From NCBI RefSeq assembly GCF_024448695.1, contig NZ_JAMOHY010000004.1:62001-126000 (forward strand): a DNA stretch of 64,000 nucleotides, written 5' to 3'. This document shows positions 36,674 to 46,898 of this stretch, piece after piece; position 1 is the stretch's first letter; each line of letters begins with the position of its first letter. Source of the stretch: Stutzerimonas stutzeri (lineage in GTDB: Bacteria > Pseudomonadota > Gammaproteobacteria > Pseudomonadales > Pseudomonadaceae). Made by a program: the position numbers and the translations under genes. Under the pieces are notes generated by a model. It saw only the letters and a list, made by a program, of their open reading frames with translations. It ran no database searches and was not told the origin of the DNA.

Positions 36674-38947
36674 TCAGATCGCCGCAGAAGGGTTGGTCAG
36701 CTTATCCAGGCCCAGGTTGCGCAGCGTCAGCTGCACGGTGGCATGGGTGACTTCAGGGCTGTCGATGGTCATCACCTTGGCCAGCAGATCCTTCGCGGTC
36801 TGCAGGCTGATCTGACGCAACAGCCATTTCACCCTCGGCAGGTTAGTGGCGTTCATCGACAGGCTGTCGAAACCCATCGCCAGCAACAGCATGGCAGCCG
36901 CAGGATCGCCAGCCATCTCGCCACATATGCTTACCGGCTTGCCCTCTTCATGGGCTTCCTTGACGATCCGCTGCAAGGCTTCGAGCACTGCCGGATGCAG
37001 ATAATCATAGAGGTCGGCGACCCGAGGATTGTTGCGATCCACGGCCAGCAGATACTGGGTCAGGTCGTTGGAGCCGACCGAGATGAAATCCACCTGCCGC
37101 GCCAGCTCGCGCGTCAGGTAGACCGCTGCGGGCACTTCGATCATGACCCCGATCGGCGGCAGCTGCACATCCATGCCTTCGTCGCGCACCTCGCCCCAGG
37201 CACGATGAATCAGGTGCAGCGATTCTTCCAGCTCGCGTATGCCGGAGATCATCGGCAGCAGAATGCGCAGGTTGTTCAGCCCGACGCTGGCCTTGAGCAT
37301 GGCGCGGATCTGCAGCAGAAAGATTTCCGGATGATCGAGCGTCACGCGAATGCCGCGCCAGCCGAGGAAGGGGTTTTCCTCCTTGATCGGGAAGTACGGC
37401 AGGGATTTATCACCGCCGATATCCAGGGTGCGCATGGTCACCGGCAAGGGATGGAACGCCTGGAGCTGTTCGCGATAGATCGCCATCTGCTCCTTTTCGC
37501 TGGGGAAGCGCTCCTTGATCATGAAGGGCACTTCGGTGCGGTACAGCCCCACGCCCTCGGCGCCGCGCTCCTGGGCGCGCACCACATCGGCGAGCAGTCC
37601 GGTGTTGACCCACAGCGGAATGCGGTAACCGTCGGTGGTTTCACATGGCAACTCGCGCAGGACATCGAGCCCTGCAGACAGCTGGCGCTCCTGCTCGGCC
37701 AGCTGCAGGTATTGCTCGCGCAGCACCTTGGCCGGGTTGGTGATGATTTCGCCACGCGTACCGTCGATGATCAGTTCAATGCCATCGACCTTCGAGTACG
37801 GCAGGTCCACCGCCCCCATCACCGTCGGAATACCCATGGCGCGGGCCAGGATGGCGACGTGTGAGTTGCTCGAACCCAATACCGAGACCATCCCTGCCAA
37901 GCGGCCTTCAGGCACCTCGCCAAGCATCGCCGGGGACAGCTCTTCGCTGACCAGAATGGTTTTATCGGGATAGGTCAGCGCCTGCTTGTGTGCTTTCTGC
38001 AGGTAGCCCAGCAGACGTCGGCCAATATCCTTGATGTCCGAAGCCCGCTCGCGCAGGTAGTCATCATCCATCATCTCGAAACGGGCGATATGGTCGCTGA
38101 CCACCTGGCGCAAGGCGCCCTGCGCCCATTGCCCGGTGCGGATAACCGCGGCCACTTCGCCGCCGAGGGCGGAGTCGTCGAGCATCATCAAATAGACGTC
38201 GAACAGCGCCAGTTCTTCCTTGCGCATCTGCGACGCAAGCTTCTCCGACAGCGCACGCATGTCTGCCCGAACCGCCTCAAGCGCCGCCTCGAACAACGTC
38301 AGCTCGGCGGGTATGTTGTCGACGGTCTTGTCGGGTACCACATCCAGATCCGCTGGCGGCAATACCACCACCGCGGTACCGACAGCCGCGCCGGGCGCAC
38401 CGGGAATTCCGATGAAACGGGTTTCCTGAATACCCTTGCCCTGACGGCCGAGACCACGGATCGAACCGGTCGCCTCGGCATGGGCAATGACCCCGGCCAG
38501 TTGAGCGCTCATGGTCACCAGGAAGGCCTCTTCGCCCTCGTCGAACTGGCGACGCTCCTTCTGCTGGATGACCAGTACGCCCATCACCCGGCGATGGTGA
38601 ATGATCGGCGCACCGAGGAAAGAGGCATAACGCTCTTCGCCGGTTTCGGCAAAATAGCGATAGCGGGGGTGTTCGGAAGCATGTTCGAGATTGAGCGGCT
38701 CTTCGCGTGTGCCCACCAGGCCCACCAGGCCCTCGTTGGGGGCCATGCTGACCTTGCCGATGGCTTTCTTGTTCAGGCCTTCGGTGGCCATCAGAACGAA
38801 GCGATCCGACTCCGGATCGAGCAAATAGACCGAGCAGACCTGGCTTGCCATGGCCTCCCGAACCCTCAGCACAATGATGCCCAACGCCGCCTTGAGGTCC
38901 TTGGCGGCATTCACTTCCTGGACAATCTTGCGCAGCGTGCCGAGCAT
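36674..38947 (-). CDS. ptsP: Phosphoenolpyruvate-protein phosphotransferase, nitrogen PTS enzyme I
   Basis: 757 aa. An N-terminal GAF domain (about 15-160) is fused to a PTS enzyme I: the phospho-histidine domain with GSSNSHVAILARAMGIPT, and the PEP-binding C-terminal domain with FISVGSNDLTQYLLAVDR and KPVSICGEMAGD. It phosphorylates NPr using PEP, acting in the regulatory PTS-Ntr. rppH lies 19 bases upstream on the same strand, the conserved rppH-ptsP operon. Confidence 0.96.
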   Translation of the reverse strand: MLGTLRKIVQEVNAAKDLKAALGIIVLRVREAMASQVCSVYLLDPESDRFVLMATEGLNKKAIGKVSMAPNEGLVGLVGTREEPLNLEHASEHPRYRYFAETGEERYASFLGAPIIHHRRVMGVLVIQQKERRQFDEGEEAFLVTMSAQLAGVIAHAEATGSIRGLGRQGKGIQETRFIGIPGAPGAAVGTAVVVLPPADLDVVPDKTVDNIPAELTLFEAALEAVRADMRALSEKLASQMRKEELALFDVYLMMLDDSALGGEVAAVIRTGQWAQGALRQVVSDHIARFEMMDDDYLRERASDIKDIGRRLLGYLQKAHKQALTYPDKTILVSEELSPAMLGEVPEGRLAGMVSVLGSSNSHVAILARAMGIPTVMGAVDLPYSKVDGIELIIDGTRGEIITNPAKVLREQYLQLAEQERQLSAGLDVLRELPCETTDGYRIPLWVNTGLLADVVRAQERGAEGVGLYRTEVPFMIKERFPSEKEQMAIYREQLQAFHPLPVTMRTLDIGGDKSLPYFPIKEENPFLGWRGIRVTLDHPEIFLLQIRAMLKASVGLNNLRILLPMISGIRELEESLHLIHRAWGEVRDEGMDVQLPPIGVMIEVPAAVYLTRELARQVDFISVGSNDLTQYLLAVDRNNPRVADLYDYLHPAVLEALQRIVKEAHEEGKPVSICGEMAGDPAAAMLLLAMGFDSLSMNATNLPRVKWLLRQISLQTAKDLLAKVMTIDSPEVTHATVQLTLRNLGLDKLTNPSAAI

Positions 38948-38966
38948 GCTCAGAGGCTTTCTCCCG

Positions 38967-39446
38967 TCAGTCCCCGGCCATCAGGCGCGGGGCAAGTTCT
39001 TTTAGGGCGCGACGATAGACCTCGCGCTTGAAGGTGACGACCTGACCCAGCGGATACCAGTAGCTGACCCAGCGCCAACCATCGAATTCGGGTTTGCCGG
39101 TGACATCCATGCGCACCCGCTCATCGGCGCCGGTCAGGCGCAGCAGAAACCATTTCTGTTTCTGACCGATACACAGCGGCTGGCTATGAGTGCGTACCAG
39201 CCGCTGCGGCAGACGATAGCGCAACCAGCCCCGGGTACAGGCCAGGATCTCCACGTCCTGCGGCTCCAGCCCAACCTCTTCGTTGAGCTCGCGATACAGC
39301 GCTTCTTCCGGGGTCTCGTTGGGGTTGATGCCGCCCTGAGGGAACTGCCAGGCATCCTGATTGATCCGTCGCGCCCACAGCACCTGCCCGACATCATTGG
39401 TCAGAATGATGCCGACATTGGGGCGAAAACCATCGGAGTCGATCAC
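38967..39446 (-). CDS. rppH: RNA pyrophosphohydrolase
   Basis: 159 aa from the GTG at 39444-39446 as [12 protein letters not shown], with GAGG nine bases upstream. The Nudix box [20 protein letters not shown] is complete. It removes pyrophosphate from mRNA 5' ends to allow RNase E decay. It is divergent from the HAD gene at 39626 and first in the rppH-ptsP operon. Confidence 0.95.
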   Translation of the reverse strand: MIDSDGFRPNVGIILTNDVGQVLWARRINQDAWQFPQGGINPNETPEEALYRELNEEVGLEPQDVEILACTRGWLRYRLPQRLVRTHSQPLCIGQKQKWFLLRLTGADERVRMDVTGKPEFDGWRWVSYWYPLGQVVTFKREVYRRALKELAPRLMAGD

Positions 39447-39625
39447 GGCATACAACCTCGCAGACGCATGTGCGCCGCATTGTTCCACAAAAAGGCGCGA
39501 AGCCGAAAGCTGGATAATCACCTGCTCTGCGGCGGGCACCACAGGCCCGTCGCCAGTGTTCGCAGGCTGCAGTCGAGGGATGATTCCCGCTATGCTGCGC
39601 GTTTTACTGTGTGAGGGTTCGCCAC

Positions 39626-40279
39626 GTGCGCCTGGCTCTATTTGATCTAGACAACACCCTGCTGGCCGGTGACAGCGATCACGCCTGGGGGGAATTCCTC
39701 TGCCGCCACGGCATCGTCGACGCCACGGCCTACAAGGCACGCAACGATGCCTTCTACCAGGACTACCTGGCGGGCGAGCTGGATGTGCTGGCCTACCAGA
39801 ACTTCTGCCAGGAACTGCTGGGGCGCAGCGAAATGGCTCAGCTGCAGGAATGGCATCGGCAGTTCATGGCCGAATTTATCGAGCCCATCGTGCTGGCCAA
39901 GGGCGAAGCGCTGGTGCGCCAGCATCATGAGGCGGGCGACCGAGTGGTGATTATCACCGCCACCAACCGCTTTATCACCGCACCGATCGCTGCGCGACTG
40001 GGGGTCGACACACTACTGGCCACCGAATGCGAGATGCAGGACGGACGCTACACTGGACGCCTGACCGATACGCCCTGCTTCCAGGAAGGCAAGGTCACGC
40101 GCATCGAGCGCTGGCTCGAAGAAACCGGACAAAGCCTGCAGGGCAGCTATTTCTACAGCGATTCACGCAACGACTTGCCGCTGCTGGAGCGCGTCACGCA
40201 TCCGGTCGCGGTCGATCCCGATCCGATCCTGCGCGAGATTGCCGGGCAGCGAGGCTGGGACATCATCAGCCTGCGTTGA
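39626..40279 (+). CDS. HAD-IB family phosphatase
   Basis: 217 aa from GTG 39626 with GAGGG eight bases upstream. HAD motif I is [16 protein letters not shown]; motif II lies in [10 protein letters not shown]; motif III/IV in [14 protein letters not shown]. It belongs to the SerB-like HAD-IB group of small phosphatases; the substrate is unknown. It is divergent from rppH. Confidence 0.85.
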   Translation: MRLALFDLDNTLLAGDSDHAWGEFLCRHGIVDATAYKARNDAFYQDYLAGELDVLAYQNFCQELLGRSEMAQLQEWHRQFMAEFIEPIVLAKGEALVRQHHEAGDRVVIITATNRFITAPIAARLGVDTLLATECEMQDGRYTGRLTDTPCFQEGKVTRIERWLEETGQSLQGSYFYSDSRNDLPLLERVTHPVAVDPDPILREIAGQRGWDIISLR

Positions 40280-40292
40280 ATGAGCCAGGGGT

Positions 40293-40733
40293 TCAGACCG
40301 GCTTGGCGCCCATCAGTCCCATGGTCGCCAGCAGAATCAGCAGGATCAGCCCCGCATAGACCAGCGCAAAGCGTGGCAGACGGGCCGGCGCAGGCGTATC
40401 ACCCAACGCCTGCCAGGCACCCAATCGTCCGCCCAGCAACAGGCCCAGCGGCAACAACAGCAGGAACAGCAGCGAGCTGACCAGCAACCACAGCTGACCC
40501 AGCGGCCACCCCGCCAGATGCGCCAGCCACCAGCCGCTGAAAGGCAGCAGCAAGGCCAGCAGCGCCAGCAACGGGAAAGAGATATGCCGGGTACGCCGGA
40601 GTTTCTGCTGCAACGCGGCGCTGTCGGCACGACGCCAGGCCTTCCACAGAATCACCACATGGGCGATCAGGCCAAGCAACAGCAGGATCGCCAAAGCGGC
40701 GTGGGCGATATACAGCAGTCGATAATGTTCCAT
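40293..40733 (-). CDS. Small integral membrane protein, DUF2269-like
   Basis: 146 aa with four hydrophobic segments (about 5-27, 51-70, 77-100, 123-142) and little soluble sequence. Conserved histidines in LIAHVVILWKAW and the first helix resemble cytochrome b-like or CopD-related small proteins of the DUF2269 group. Function unknown. It ends 13 bases from the HAD gene (convergent) and is upstream of nothing obvious; ilvA follows in reverse. Confidence 0.6.
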   Translation of the reverse strand: MEHYRLLYIAHAALAILLLLGLIAHVVILWKAWRRADSAALQQKLRRTRHISFPLLALLALLLPFSGWWLAHLAGWPLGQLWLLVSSLLFLLLLPLGLLLGGRLGAWQALGDTPAPARLPRFALVYAGLILLILLATMGLMGAKPV

Positions 40734-40774
40734 TGACCCTCGCAGCGGGTCAGCAGGTGGTTTTCAGCGACCTG

Positions 40775-42289
40775 CTAGCCCAAAAACAGTTGATAGGCCG
40801 GGTTATCCGTTTCATCCCAGTAGCGGTAGCCGATCTTGTCCAGCGCGGCCGGCAGCAGGTGGCGTTCCTCGGCCGGCACCTGAAGGCCCGCCACGACCCG
40901 ACCATCGGCAGCGCCGTGGTTGCGGTAGTGGAACATCGAAATATTCCAGCGCCCGCCCAGGTTGTTGAGAAAGTTGAACAGCGCGCCGGGACGCTCGGGA
41001 AACTCGAAACGCAGGACCATCTCGTCGCTGACACCGGCTGCGTGGCCACCCACCATATGACGGATATGCAGCTTGGCCAGTTCATTCTCGGTGAGATCGT
41101 GAACGGGGAAGCCTTTTTCACGCAACCCTTCGACCAGCGCCTCACGCGGATCGTTTTCCGGATGCGTCTGCACCCCGACAAAGATGTGCGCCTCGCCGTT
41201 CTGGTGGTAGCGGTAGTTGAATTCGGTAATCTGCCGCTTGCCGATGGCCGCGCAGAAGGCCTTGAAGCTTCCCGGCTGCTCGGGAATGGTCACGGCAATG
41301 ATGGCCTCGCGCTTTTCGCCCAGCTCGGAACGTTCGGCCACATGACGCAGGCGGTCGAAATTGACGTTGGCACCCGAATCAATACCCACCAGGACCTGAT
41401 TGGTCACGCCATCGCGCTCGACGTACTTCTTGATTCCGGCGACAGCCAGCGCGCCCGCAGGCTCAGTGATCGAACGGGTATCGTCGTAAATGTCCTTGAT
41501 CGCTGCACAGATTTCATCGGTACTGACGGTAATGACTTCATCGACGTAGTGCCTGCAGATATCGAAGGTGTGCGCGCCGATCTGCGCCACCGCCACGCCA
41601 TCGGCAAACAGCCCGACCTGTGACAGCACCACGCGCTCCCCGGCAGCCATGGCCTGCTGCAGACAGTTGGAGTCGTCCGGCTCGACACCAATGACGCGGG
41701 TTTCCGGGCGCAGGTACTTGATATAGGCCGCCACGCCGGCGATCAATCCACCGCCACCGACCGGGACGAAAATCGCGTCCAGCTGCCCCTGGTGCTGGCT
41801 GAGAATTTCCATCGCCACGGTGCCCTGGCCGGCGATCACGTCCGGATCATCATAGGGATGGATATAGACCAGACCCTTTTCCTCGACCAGCTTCAGCGAA
41901 TGCGCCAGCGCGTCGGGAAAAGCGTCGCCATGCAGCACGACCTTGCCACCGCGGGCACGCACACCCTGAACCTTCAGTTCCGGCGTGGTGCGCGGCATGA
42001 CGATGGTTGCCTTGATGCCCAGCTCCCGCGCCGCCAGCGCCAGCCCCTGGGCATGGTTGCCTGCCGAGGCGGTGACCACGCCACGCGCCAGCTCTTCGGT
42101 CGTCAGCTGCGCCAGCTTGTTGTAGGCGCCGCGGATCTTGAAGGAGAACACCGGCTGCAGATCCTCGCGCTTGAGCAGAATCTGGTTGCCGAGGCGCTCG
42201 GACAGCTGGCGTGCAGGCTGCAGCGGGGTTTCCACGGCGACGTCGTAGACGCGCGATGTGAGAATTTTCTTGACGTACTGTTCGAGCAT
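40775..42289 (-). CDS. ilvA: Biosynthetic threonine dehydratase
   Basis: 504 aa from the ATG at 42287-42289 as [13 protein letters not shown]; an ATG nine bases earlier is possible. The PLP lysine is in [11 protein letters not shown], with SAGNHAQG and GGGGLIAG as cofactor loops. Two C-terminal ACT-like regulatory domains (about 330-410 and 425-504) bind isoleucine and valine. It makes 2-oxobutanoate for isoleucine. Divergent from rpiA. Confidence 0.94.
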   Translation of the reverse strand: MLEQYVKKILTSRVYDVAVETPLQPARQLSERLGNQILLKREDLQPVFSFKIRGAYNKLAQLTTEELARGVVTASAGNHAQGLALAARELGIKATIVMPRTTPELKVQGVRARGGKVVLHGDAFPDALAHSLKLVEEKGLVYIHPYDDPDVIAGQGTVAMEILSQHQGQLDAIFVPVGGGGLIAGVAAYIKYLRPETRVIGVEPDDSNCLQQAMAAGERVVLSQVGLFADGVAVAQIGAHTFDICRHYVDEVITVSTDEICAAIKDIYDDTRSITEPAGALAVAGIKKYVERDGVTNQVLVGIDSGANVNFDRLRHVAERSELGEKREAIIAVTIPEQPGSFKAFCAAIGKRQITEFNYRYHQNGEAHIFVGVQTHPENDPREALVEGLREKGFPVHDLTENELAKLHIRHMVGGHAAGVSDEMVLRFEFPERPGALFNFLNNLGGRWNISMFHYRNHGAADGRVVAGLQVPAEERHLLPAALDKIGYRYWDETDNPAYQLFLG

Positions 42290-42446
42290 GATGGGCATCT
42301 TGGCGGGCGTTGCGAAGGCCAAGGAGTCTACTCCGCCGAAAACCCGCCGACCACCGGCAATCGGCCTGACGACCACACCGGGCAAGACCCGCAGACCTGG
42401 CCCCGCTATACTTTTGTACCTCGAACTTCTCGCCCGGACTTACGCC

Positions 42447-43118
42447 ATGACTCAGGATCAACTCAAGCAGGCCGTCGCCCAGGCCGCCGTAGACCTTATC
42501 GTCCCGCAGCTCGGCGACCGCAGCGTCGTCGGCGTCGGCACCGGCTCGACCGCCAATTTCTTCATCGATCTGCTGGCCAAACACAAGGGCTTCTTCGACG
42601 GTGCTATAGCCAGCTCCGAAGCCACCGCCGAACGCCTCAAGCAGCACGGCATTCCAGTCTATGACCTGAACAACGTGCACGAGCTGGAGTTCTACGTCGA
42701 CGGCGCAGACGAGGCCAACAGCCACCTGGAGCTGATCAAGGGCGGCGGCGCGGCGCTGACCCGCGAGAAGATCGTCGCGGCAGTGGCGCGGACCTTCATC
42801 TGCATCGCCGACGGCAGCAAGCTGGTCGAACAGCTCGGTGCCTTCCCGTTGCCGGTGGAAGTCATCCCCATGGCCCGCAGCCATGTAGCACGCGAACTGG
42901 TCAAGCTCGGCGGTGATCCGGTCTACCGTGACGGCGTAGTGACCGACAACGGCAACGTCATCCTCGATGTGCACAACCTGATGATCGGCTTCGCCCCGGA
43001 TGTCGAAGCACAGATCAACAATATCGTCGGCGTCGTCACCAACGGCCTGTTCGCCGCACGCCCCGCGGATGTGCTGCTGCTGGGCACCAAGGACGGCGTG
43101 CAGACGCTCAAGCGCTGA
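42447..43118 (+). CDS. rpiA: Ribose-5-phosphate isomerase A
   Basis: 223 aa. The phosphate loop [11 protein letters not shown], catalytic DGADEAN and [11 protein letters not shown] motifs are intact. It interconverts ribose 5-phosphate and ribulose 5-phosphate. It is divergent from ilvA, an arrangement shared by many Pseudomonas, and is followed by the YegP-like gene. Confidence 0.96.
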   Translation: MTQDQLKQAVAQAAVDLIVPQLGDRSVVGVGTGSTANFFIDLLAKHKGFFDGAIASSEATAERLKQHGIPVYDLNNVHELEFYVDGADEANSHLELIKGGGAALTREKIVAAVARTFICIADGSKLVEQLGAFPLPVEVIPMARSHVARELVKLGGDPVYRDGVVTDNGNVILDVHNLMIGFAPDVEAQINNIVGVVTNGLFAARPADVLLLGTKDGVQTLKR

Positions 43119-43217
43119 AATGTCTGGACGAAGCGCAACGGCGCTACGTCCGATTGGCGACTACGCTTTAGATGCGTTGCATCGAATCCGGCGCAGCTCA
43201 TCACAGGAGAGGTCGTC

Positions 43218-43562
<345 letters not shown>

Positions 43563-43608
43563 ACAGCTACGTGGTCAGGTGTGAGGCCTAACCAACCCAT
43601 ACGCGACT

Positions 43609-44520
43609 TCAGCGCTTGCGGCTGAACACGTAGAAGCGATTGGGCTCGCCGACCACATAGATGTTTCCTTCTCCGTCCATGGCGACACCCTCGGCCTGAT
43701 CGATGCCATGGATCAGGCCGTTGAGTCCGCCGAACAGCGCCATGAAGCTGCGCGGCTTGCCCTGCCGGTCGAGCTCCACCAGCAGGCGTGACTCGTCCGA
43801 AAGCATCAGGGTATGGCCGCTCTGCGGATCGATGGCCACCGATGAAATGTCGCGCACCAGCAGCGGCTGGCGGGGCAATGCCTCAAGCACGCCGACAGCG
43901 CCGTCCTCACCGGGGAACGGCAGTTCGAACAGTCCCTGCGGATCGCGTTCCTTGGCCAGCAGCAGGCGCTGCGTGCGAGGGTTCCAGGCCAGCCCCTCGA
44001 AGCCCTTGTTGCCAGCATCGGCAAAGCCCAGGTCATACACGGCCAGATCATCCAGATCGATGCTTTCCATCCCCGGCTCCGGATTCACCACAGCCACCAG
44101 CCGACGGCGCTCGTCAACGACAGCCAGTCGCCCGTCGCCCAGCGCCTCGACTGCCTCGGGATCCGAAAAACCGTTCAGCCGTATGCGCCGCAGCACCAGG
44201 CCGGCCGGGGTAAATTCGATCAACTGCGGGTTCTGCCCGGTGACGCTCCACAGCGTGCCGGACAGCGGACTCCAGGTCAGGCCGGACGTCTCGTCGTCCT
44301 CCAGCCCCGCCAGCCGCGTTTCCAGTACCAGCTCGTAATCGGGCAACCAGATACTGGCAGCCCTCTGCTCGGCACCCACATGCTGCTCGTCCCAGTACAG
44401 CCTTAACTGGTCGTCCCAGTGCAACAGATAGCCGGCAATCAGGACTGCGGCCAAGGCCAGCAGCACGACCGCATTGAGGATCAGACGCCAGCGAGGCGTA
44501 CGGGTAGCGATTGGAGGCAT
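43609..44520 (-). CDS. SdiA-regulated family (YjiK-like) beta-propeller protein
   Basis: 303 aa from the ATG at 44518-44520, which has GGAG eight bases upstream; the ORF can be extended 15 residues without a site. A single N-terminal membrane anchor (about 13-31) is followed by repeats such as SGLTWSPLSGTLWSV, EGLAWNPRTQRLLLAKE and EGVAMDGEGNIYVVGEPN, fitting a beta-propeller of the SdiA-regulated family. Exposed to the periplasm. Substrate unknown. Confidence 0.75.
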   Translation of the reverse strand: MPPIATRTPRWRLILNAVVLLALAAVLIAGYLLHWDDQLRLYWDEQHVGAEQRAASIWLPDYELVLETRLAGLEDDETSGLTWSPLSGTLWSVTGQNPQLIEFTPAGLVLRRIRLNGFSDPEAVEALGDGRLAVVDERRRLVAVVNPEPGMESIDLDDLAVYDLGFADAGNKGFEGLAWNPRTQRLLLAKERDPQGLFELPFPGEDGAVGVLEALPRQPLLVRDISSVAIDPQSGHTLMLSDESRLLVELDRQGKPRSFMALFGGLNGLIHGIDQAEGVAMDGEGNIYVVGEPNRFYVFSRKR

Positions 44521-44585
44521 GAACAACGCTCCGGCGAAAGGGCACGCATTACAGCACGGCGGCAATCGACAGGAAAACGCAAAGC

Positions 44586-44606
44586 GCGGCGGGATTGCCC
44601 CGCCGC
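44586..44606 (-). terminator. Terminator of the FAH-family gene
   Basis: GCGGCGGG (44586-44593) and CCCGCCGC (44599-44606), 5-base loop, directly after the FAH gene stop; the minus strand continues GCTTTGCGTTTTCC. Confidence 0.65.
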
Positions 44607-44613
44607 AGAAGCC

Positions 44614-45279
44614 TCAGAGCACGCGGCTTTCGAAGCGCGACAGCCCGACCAGCTCAAGCGACAGCGTATCGCCCGACGCCAGCGGTCCGACACCCGCTGG
44701 CGTGCCGGTCAGCACCACGTCACCCGGTTGCAGGCTGAAATGCCCAGCAATGTGCTGCAACAGCGGCACAATCGCATTGAGCATCTGACTGCTGTTGCCG
44801 TCCTGACGCACCTCGCCATTGATGCTCAGGCGGATACCAATGTCACCCAGATCTTCCACTGCGCTGGCCGGGACGAAGGGCGCCAGTACGCAGGCGCCGT
44901 CGAAGCTTTTGGCGATTTCCCAGGGATGGCCCTTTTCCTTGAGCTTCGCCTGCACGTCGCGCAGGGTCAGGTCCAGCGCCGGAGCGAAGCCGGAGATGGC
45001 ATCGCGAATCTCTTCTTCATTGGGCTTGCGCGACAGCGGCTTGCCGATCAGCACAGCGATTTCCGCCTCGTAGTGCACCGCACCGCGATCAGCCGGAATA
45101 CCGAAACCGCCATCCAGCGCCACCGCACAGCTGCCGGGCTTGATGAACAGCAGCGGCTCGGTCGGCACCGGATTGTTCAGTTCCTTGGCGTGCTCGGCAT
45201 AGTTGCGACCAATGCAAACCACCTTGCCCAGCGGGTAGTGAATCGGCGTGCCATCGGTGTAGTGGTGCTGGTAGCTCAT
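44614..45279 (-). CDS. Fumarylacetoacetate hydrolase family protein
   Basis: 221 aa, the length of the single-domain FAH family. Motifs KVVCIGRNYAEHAKEL, PLLFIKPGSCAV, and the metal-binding EAEIAVLIGK are present. Members cleave or decarboxylate diketo acids such as acylpyruvates or oxaloacetate; the substrate is unassigned. It lies 29 bases after the D-2-hydroxyglutarate dehydrogenase gene and is probably co-transcribed with it. Confidence 0.85.
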   Translation of the reverse strand: MSYQHHYTDGTPIHYPLGKVVCIGRNYAEHAKELNNPVPTEPLLFIKPGSCAVALDGGFGIPADRGAVHYEAEIAVLIGKPLSRKPNEEEIRDAISGFAPALDLTLRDVQAKLKEKGHPWEIAKSFDGACVLAPFVPASAVEDLGDIGIRLSINGEVRQDGNSSQMLNAIVPLLQHIAGHFSLQPGDVVLTGTPAGVGPLASGDTLSLELVGLSRFESRVL

Positions 45280-45308
45280 CGAAGACTCCTGGTAATCCGT
45301 GGGCCCGT

Positions 45309-46703
45309 TCAGGCCGCGAAAATCTTGCCCGGGTTCATGATGCCATTGGGATCGAACACCGCCTTGACTGCCTTCATATACTCGATTTCTGCCGGCGAGC
45401 GGCTGTATTCAAGGTAATCGCGTTTGGTCATGCCCACGCCATGCTCGGCGGAGATCGAACCGTTGTATTTCTGCACCGTCTCGAATACCCACTTGTTCAC
45501 AGTGGCGCATTTGCCGAAGAACTCGTCCTTGTCCATCGCATCGGGCTTGAGAATGTTCAGGTGCAGGTTGCCGTCGCCGATATGGCCGAACCAGACGATC
45601 TCGAAGTCGGGGTAGTGTTCACCGACGATGGCGTCGATTTCCTTGAGGAAGGCCGGCACCTTGGCAATGGTCACCGAGATGTCGTTCTTGTACGGCGTCC
45701 AGTGGCTGATAGTTTCGGAGATGTATTCACGCAGTTTCCACAGATTCTGCAACTGCTGCTCGCTCTGGCTCATCACGCCATCGAGCACCCAGCCCTGCTC
45801 GACGCAGTGCTCGAAGGTCGCCAGCGCCTGATCGGCACGCTCGTCGGTGGTGGCCTCGAATTCCAGCAGCGCGTAGAACGGACAATCAGTTTCGAACGGT
45901 GCCGGCACGTCGCCGCGCGCCAGCACCTTGGCCAGCGCCTTGTCGGAGAAGAACTCGAAGGCGGTCAGGTCGAGCTTCTCCTGGAAGGCGTGCAGCACCG
46001 GCATGATGGAATCGAAGTCCGGCGTGCCCAGCACCATGGCGGTGAGGTTGGTGGGCTGGCGCTCCAGGCGCATGGTGGCCTCAACCACGAAGCCCAGGGT
46101 GCCTTCGGCGCCGATGAACAGCTGGCGCAGGTCGTAGCCGGTGGCGTTCTTGATCAGATCCTTGTTCAGCTCCAGCACGTCGCCCTTGCCCGTCACCACC
46201 TTCATGCCGGCGACCCAGTTGCGGGTCATGCCGTAGCGGATCACCTTGATGCCACCGGCATTGGTGCCGATGTTGCCGCCGATCTGGCTGGAGCCGGCGG
46301 AGGCGAAATCCACCGGGTAATACAGGCCCTTGTCCTCGGCGAACTGCTGCAACTGCGCGGTAACCACGCCGGGCTGGCAAACGGCGGTGCGATCCATCTC
46401 ATTGAAGGCGAGAATCTGGTTCATGTAATCGAACGACACCACCACTTCGCCATTGGCCGCCACCGCAGCCGCGGAAAGCCCCGTGCGACCGCCGGACGGC
46501 ACCAGCGCGACCTTGCGTTCATTGGCCCAGCGCACGATGGCCTGGACCTGCTCGATGCTCTTGGGGAAGACGATGGCCGAAGGCGCCGGAGCGAAATGCT
46601 TGGTCCAGTCCTTGCCGTAGGCGTTCAGCGAATCGGCGTCGGTCAGTACCTTGCCGGGCTCGACCAGGGTTTTCAGCTCATCGATCAGGACGGGATCGGT
46701 CAT
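45309..46703 (-). CDS. D-2-hydroxyglutarate dehydrogenase (FAD-linked)
   Basis: 464 aa from the ATG at 46701-46703 as MTDPVLIDELKT. The FAD_binding_4 domain has VPSGGRTGLSAAAVAANG, and the C-terminal motif AEHGVGMTKRDYL is conserved. Divergence from serA identifies it: in Pseudomonas stutzeri this enzyme recycles D-2-hydroxyglutarate made by SerA from 2-oxoglutarate, pulling serine synthesis forward (published, recalled). GlcD is the nearest relative in the window. Confidence 0.88.
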   Translation of the reverse strand: MTDPVLIDELKTLVEPGKVLTDADSLNAYGKDWTKHFAPAPSAIVFPKSIEQVQAIVRWANERKVALVPSGGRTGLSAAAVAANGEVVVSFDYMNQILAFNEMDRTAVCQPGVVTAQLQQFAEDKGLYYPVDFASAGSSQIGGNIGTNAGGIKVIRYGMTRNWVAGMKVVTGKGDVLELNKDLIKNATGYDLRQLFIGAEGTLGFVVEATMRLERQPTNLTAMVLGTPDFDSIMPVLHAFQEKLDLTAFEFFSDKALAKVLARGDVPAPFETDCPFYALLEFEATTDERADQALATFEHCVEQGWVLDGVMSQSEQQLQNLWKLREYISETISHWTPYKNDISVTIAKVPAFLKEIDAIVGEHYPDFEIVWFGHIGDGNLHLNILKPDAMDKDEFFGKCATVNKWVFETVQKYNGSISAEHGVGMTKRDYLEYSRSPAEIEYMKAVKAVFDPNGIMNPGKIFAA

Positions 46704-46775
46704 CGCGGGAACTCTCATACAATTCATGGTCACCCTGAGCACGCTTCAGCTCGGGGATGGGTGTTTCAGGGGGCT

Positions 46776-46791
46776 CGTATGCTAGCATACG
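46776..46791. promoter_or_regulatory. Perfect palindrome between serA and D-2-hydroxyglutarate dehydrogenase
   Basis: CGTATGCTAGCATACG, a 16-base perfect palindrome in the divergent gap, 73 bases upstream of the D2HGDH start and about 108 upstream of serA. It also contains TATGCTAGCATA, which resembles an extended -10 in both directions. It is a good candidate operator for coordinate control. Confidence 0.6.
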
Positions 46792-46898
46792 CACCCCTTT
46801 GAAACGTGCCTCGGCAGACTCCCGAACCGGCATTTCCGGCTCGGCCAGCCTTCGCTGGACACTTGTCACAACCTCCGGCCTTAAAGGTTTTAATGCAG

